From a bacterium (GTDB taxonomy: Bacteria > Chloroflexota > Dormibacteria > Aeolococcales > Bog-877), in the NCBI GenBank assembly GCA_021801645.1, contig JAJYXT010000072.1:24474-76258 (forward strand): a stretch of 51,785 nt of DNA. Reading direction: 5' to 3'. Within the stretch, counting starts at the first letter, position 1, and every line of letters starts with the position of its first letter. The position numbers and the translations under genes were made by a program. Positions 48,875-51,785 of the stretch are shown piece by piece. Under the pieces are notes generated by a model, which ran no database searches, was not told the DNA's origin, and worked only from the letters and a program-made list of their open reading frames with translations.

Positions 48875-49374
48875 GATCGTTCCCAGGGATCGGGTTGGGC
48901 CTGGACGTGCATCGATTCGGGGGCCCTGGTCCGCTGCGGCTTGGCGGGGTGGATGTCGAGCATCACAGTGGGCTCATCGGGCACTCGGACGCCGACGTCC
49001 TGCTGCATGCCATCGGCGACGCTCTGCTGGGGGCGGCCGGGCTGGGGGACCTTGGAGACCACTTCCCACCCACCGAGGAGCGCTGGCGGGGCGCCTCTTC
49101 CGTGGACCTTCTGGGAGAGGTGGTGGAGATGGTCGCCCATACCGGCCTCGGGATCCGGGGGGTGGACGCCACGGTGGTCGCCCAGGAACCCCGTCTCCAG
49201 CCCTACCGGCTGGGGATGGTCGCCGCGGTAGCCCGTGCTCTGGGCTGCCCGCCGGAGATCGTCTCGGTGAAGCTGAAGACCAGCGACGGCCTGGGTCTCA
49301 CCGGCCGGGGGGAGGGAATCGCCGCTCTGGCGGTGGCATCGGTGGGACCGGCGGGCTCCACCAACGCTCCGTAG
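48871..49374 (+). CDS. ispF: 2-C-methyl-D-erythritol 2,4-cyclodiphosphate synthase
   Basis: GLGLDVHRF, GLIGHSDADVLLHAIGDALLGA, DLGDHFPPT, KLKTSDGLGLTGRGEGIAA; GTGA overlap with ispD. Confidence 0.95.
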   Translation: MRSFPGIGLGLDVHRFGGPGPLRLGGVDVEHHSGLIGHSDADVLLHAIGDALLGAAGLGDLGDHFPPTEERWRGASSVDLLGEVVEMVAHTGLGIRGVDATVVAQEPRLQPYRLGMVAAVARALGCPPEIVSVKLKTSDGLGLTGRGEGIAALAVASVGPAGSTNAP

Positions 49375-49385
49375 GATGGGGTTAG

Positions 49386-50801
49386 GTGACGCAGAGAATC
49401 TATAACTCGATGTCGGAGCGCGTGGAGGAGTTCACGCCTCTTGAGCCCGGGCGGGTCGGGATGTACACCTGCGGGCCGACGGTCCATGACCGGGCCCAGA
49501 TCGGCAACCTGAGGACCTTTTTGGCCGAGGATCTGCTGCGCCGGCAGCTCGAGTACCAGGGATTGGAAGTTACCCAGGTGATGAACATCACCGACGTCGA
49601 CGACAAGATCATCACCAAGGCCCGGGCTGCCGGGCAGAGCCTGGAGGAGTTCACCGCTCCCTACGTGGCCGCCTTCTTCCGGGATCTTGAGCTGCTGGCG
49701 GTGGAGCCGGCGGCGGTCTATCCCCGGGCGACGCAGTACATACCCCAGATGCTTCAGCTGGTGCAGCGGTTGCTGGACAACGGCAGCGCCTATGTCAGCG
49801 AGGGTTCGGTCTACTTCCGCATCAGCTCCTTTCCCGCCTACGGGAAGTTGACCCACCTGGACACGGCCGGGCTGCGGTCCGGCGCCAGCGGGCGGGTGGA
49901 CGCCGACGAGTACGAGGCCAAGGAGCAGGTCAGGGACTTTGCGCTGTGGAAGGCGGGCGAGCCCGGCGATCTCGCCAGCTGGCCATCCCCGTACGGGTGG
50001 GGACGTCCGGGATGGCACCTGGAGTGCTCCGCCATGTCCATGGACCGGCTCGGGGAGACCTTCGACATCCACTGCGGAGGGGTGGACAACAAGTTTCCCC
50101 ACCACGAGAACGAGATCGCTCAATCGGAGGCCGCCACGGGCAAGCAGTTCGTACGCTACTGGGTTCACGCCGAGCACCTCCTGGTGGGTGGCGTGAAGAT
50201 GGCCAAGTCCCTGGGCAACTTCATCACCCTAGAAACCCTGATGGAGCACGGGCACGACCCCATGGCCGTCCGCTTCCTGCTACTGACCGGCGCCCACTAC
50301 CGTCACAAGCTGCAGTTCCAGGAGGAGCTGTTGGAGGCAGCCGAGCGAGACGTCAGCCGGCTGGCCACGTTCTGGAGGCGCTGCCTCGAGTCTGAGGGGC
50401 TCCCGGGGGAGTCGGATGAACTCGTCGGGTTGGCCACAACCGGGCTGGAGCGGTTCGACAGGGCCATGGAGGACGACCTGCGCCTTCCCGACGCGGTGGC
50501 CGCCCTGTTCGACCTCGTGCGGGAGGGGAACCGCCTGATGGATGCCGGGCGTGTGGGGGTGGATGGGGCACGAGCTGCCCTGGCCGCCCTGGCCGCCGCG
50601 GATCGGAGGCTCGGCGTGATCGAGAGGCGGGCCCTCCGCGCCGACTTCCTCAGCCCCGAGGAGAAGGCGCTCCTGGAGCGTCGTGAGGCGGCCCGCCGGG
50701 CCCGGGACTTCGCCCTCTCAGATCAACTCCGTGATCAGCTGCTGGGAATGGGTATCCAGGTGGAGGACACCAAGGCGGGGACTCGCTGGCGGCGCGCCTG
50801 A
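49386..50801 (+). CDS. cysS: Cysteinyl-tRNA synthetase
   Basis: MYTCGPTVHDRAQIGNLRTFLAEDLLRR, WHLECSAMSM, DIHCGGVDNKFPHHENEIAQSEA, KMAKSLGNF. Confidence 0.97.
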   Translation: MTQRIYNSMSERVEEFTPLEPGRVGMYTCGPTVHDRAQIGNLRTFLAEDLLRRQLEYQGLEVTQVMNITDVDDKIITKARAAGQSLEEFTAPYVAAFFRDLELLAVEPAAVYPRATQYIPQMLQLVQRLLDNGSAYVSEGSVYFRISSFPAYGKLTHLDTAGLRSGASGRVDADEYEAKEQVRDFALWKAGEPGDLASWPSPYGWGRPGWHLECSAMSMDRLGETFDIHCGGVDNKFPHHENEIAQSEAATGKQFVRYWVHAEHLLVGGVKMAKSLGNFITLETLMEHGHDPMAVRFLLLTGAHYRHKLQFQEELLEAAERDVSRLATFWRRCLESEGLPGESDELVGLATTGLERFDRAMEDDLRLPDAVAALFDLVREGNRLMDAGRVGVDGARAALAALAAADRRLGVIERRALRADFLSPEEKALLERREAARRARDFALSDQLRDQLLGMGIQVEDTKAGTRWRRA

Positions 50802-51562
50802 TGCCGGAGGTCCTGTACGGCCGAAATCCGGTCCTGGAGGCACTCCGAGCAGGGCGCAGGGTGCGGCGCATGCTGGTTGCCACCGGGATCTCGCCAGATG
50901 CCAGGGTCGAGGAGGCGGTGCTTCGGGCCCGCTCCTCCGGGGTGGAGCCGGAGGAGGTGGCCAGACCGCGGCTGGCCGACATCGCCCACACGGATCACCA
51001 CCAGGGGCTGGTTGCCTACTTCGACGGGCGACAGCATGGCGGTCTGGAACATCTCCGCCGCCTGGTGGGGGAGGAGGGGCCGCCGTGGCCGCTGGTCGCC
51101 GCTTGCCTGGATGGCGTCCAGGATCCCCAGAACCTGGGGGCGCTGGCCCGCAGCGCCGAGGCCCTGGGGGCCCACGCGCTGGTAGTGCCGCGCCATCGCA
51201 GCGCTCCCCTCTCGGCGGCGGCGGTGAGCGCCAGCGCCGGGGCGCTGGAGCACCTGCGGGTGGTCCGGGTGGTTAACCTCACAACCGCGCTGCCGGCGCT
51301 CAGCGAACTCGGGGTGACCACCGTCGGCCTTGACCAGAATGCGGAGCTGCGCTGTGACCAGGTGGACCTGCGTGGGCCGGTGGCCCTGGTGGTGGGCTCG
51401 GAGGGGTCAGGCCTCCATCAGCTGGTCCGGCGGCGCTGCGACGTCCTGGTTCGCATCCCCATGGGTGGGCGCGTCGCCTCACTCAACGCTGCCGTGGCCG
51501 GTGCCATGCTGCTGTATGAGGTGGCCAGGCAGCGACAGTTCGCCTTCCCCGAGGCACGGTAG
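50801..51562 (+). CDS. rlmB: 23S rRNA (guanosine-2'-O-)-methyltransferase RlmB / TrmH family
   Basis: LYGRNPVLEALRAGRRV, DGVQDPQNLGALARSAEALGAHALVVP, LVVGSEGSGLHQLVRRRCDVLVRIPMGGRVASLNAAVAGAMLLYE. Confidence 0.94.
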   Translation: MPEVLYGRNPVLEALRAGRRVRRMLVATGISPDARVEEAVLRARSSGVEPEEVARPRLADIAHTDHHQGLVAYFDGRQHGGLEHLRRLVGEEGPPWPLVAACLDGVQDPQNLGALARSAEALGAHALVVPRHRSAPLSAAAVSASAGALEHLRVVRVVNLTTALPALSELGVTTVGLDQNAELRCDQVDLRGPVALVVGSEGSGLHQLVRRRCDVLVRIPMGGRVASLNAAVAGAMLLYEVARQRQFAFPEAR

Positions 51563-51743
51563 CCGGCCGCGGGGCCCGGCAGATGGAGGCGAACCTGCCC
51601 GGTCCGACCCGGAGGCCCCGGTACCGGGCAACGCATCCACCGCTCATCGGAGACGGGCAGGCGCGGGCAACCGGGGCAGTGCCCCGACGGCCGTGCGTGC
51701 GCACCTGGCTCTTGGACCGGTTAGGCTGGAGCGCTGGGGGCAC

Positions 51744-51785
51744 GCCGACGTAGCTCAGTGGTAGAGCGGCTGTTTTGTAAACAGC
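51744..51785 (+). tRNA. tRNA-Thr (TGT), truncated by window end
   Basis: GCCGACG TA GCTC AGTGGTA GAGC G GCTGT TTTGTAA ACAGC; anticodon TGT; remaining arms outside window. Confidence 0.85.

Noticed and set aside
1-51785. CRISPR arrays or intact insertion sequences
   Set aside because: No regularly spaced repeats and no recognisable transposase with terminal inverted repeats seen by eye.

Overview
High-GC bacterial chromosome segment that is mostly core housekeeping genes. Gene content and order suggest an actinobacterial, Chloroflexota or Dormibacterota-like lineage; this is inference only. From left to right it carries: an amidohydrolase; a pentose-phosphate operon (tkt, a tal-pgi fusion, pgl, rpe); two convergent hypothetical genes; a pyruvate dehydrogenase operon (E1a, E1b, E2, E3); an F420:NADP reductase-like gene; a two-gene Mg-chelatase-like AAA+/vWA locus with small coupled ORFs; lepA-hemW; a VIT1/CCC1 transporter; a CIRCE-controlled hrcA-grpE-dnaJ operon that lacks dnaK, then hsp20; galT-like and rsmE; rpsU-ybeY-pth-mfd-mazG; an FtsB-like gene and a lipoprotein; two tRNA(CAT) genes; a short accessory patch with a decayed gene and VapBC; ftsH; rpsA; a stand-alone Clp_N paralogue next to clpC; PIN-TRAM, ispD, ispF, cysS, rlmB; and a truncated tRNA-Thr. 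The most interesting signals are: (1) a recurrent -10-like hexamer placed 6 nt before ATG/GTG at many unrelated genes, which predicts widespread leaderless mRNAs, including one at an overlapping uORF before clpC; (2) three genes (rpsU, ybeY, ispD) whose best start is CTG; (3) a tandem, AAA-less double-Clp_N paralogue of ClpC whose ancestral start codon reads ACG; (4) an initiator tRNA with a T1-A72 pair and a promoter that leaves almost no 5' leader; (5) a chelatase-like pair with cysteine motifs and no large subunit nearby. No CRISPR array, phage or intact transposon was seen.
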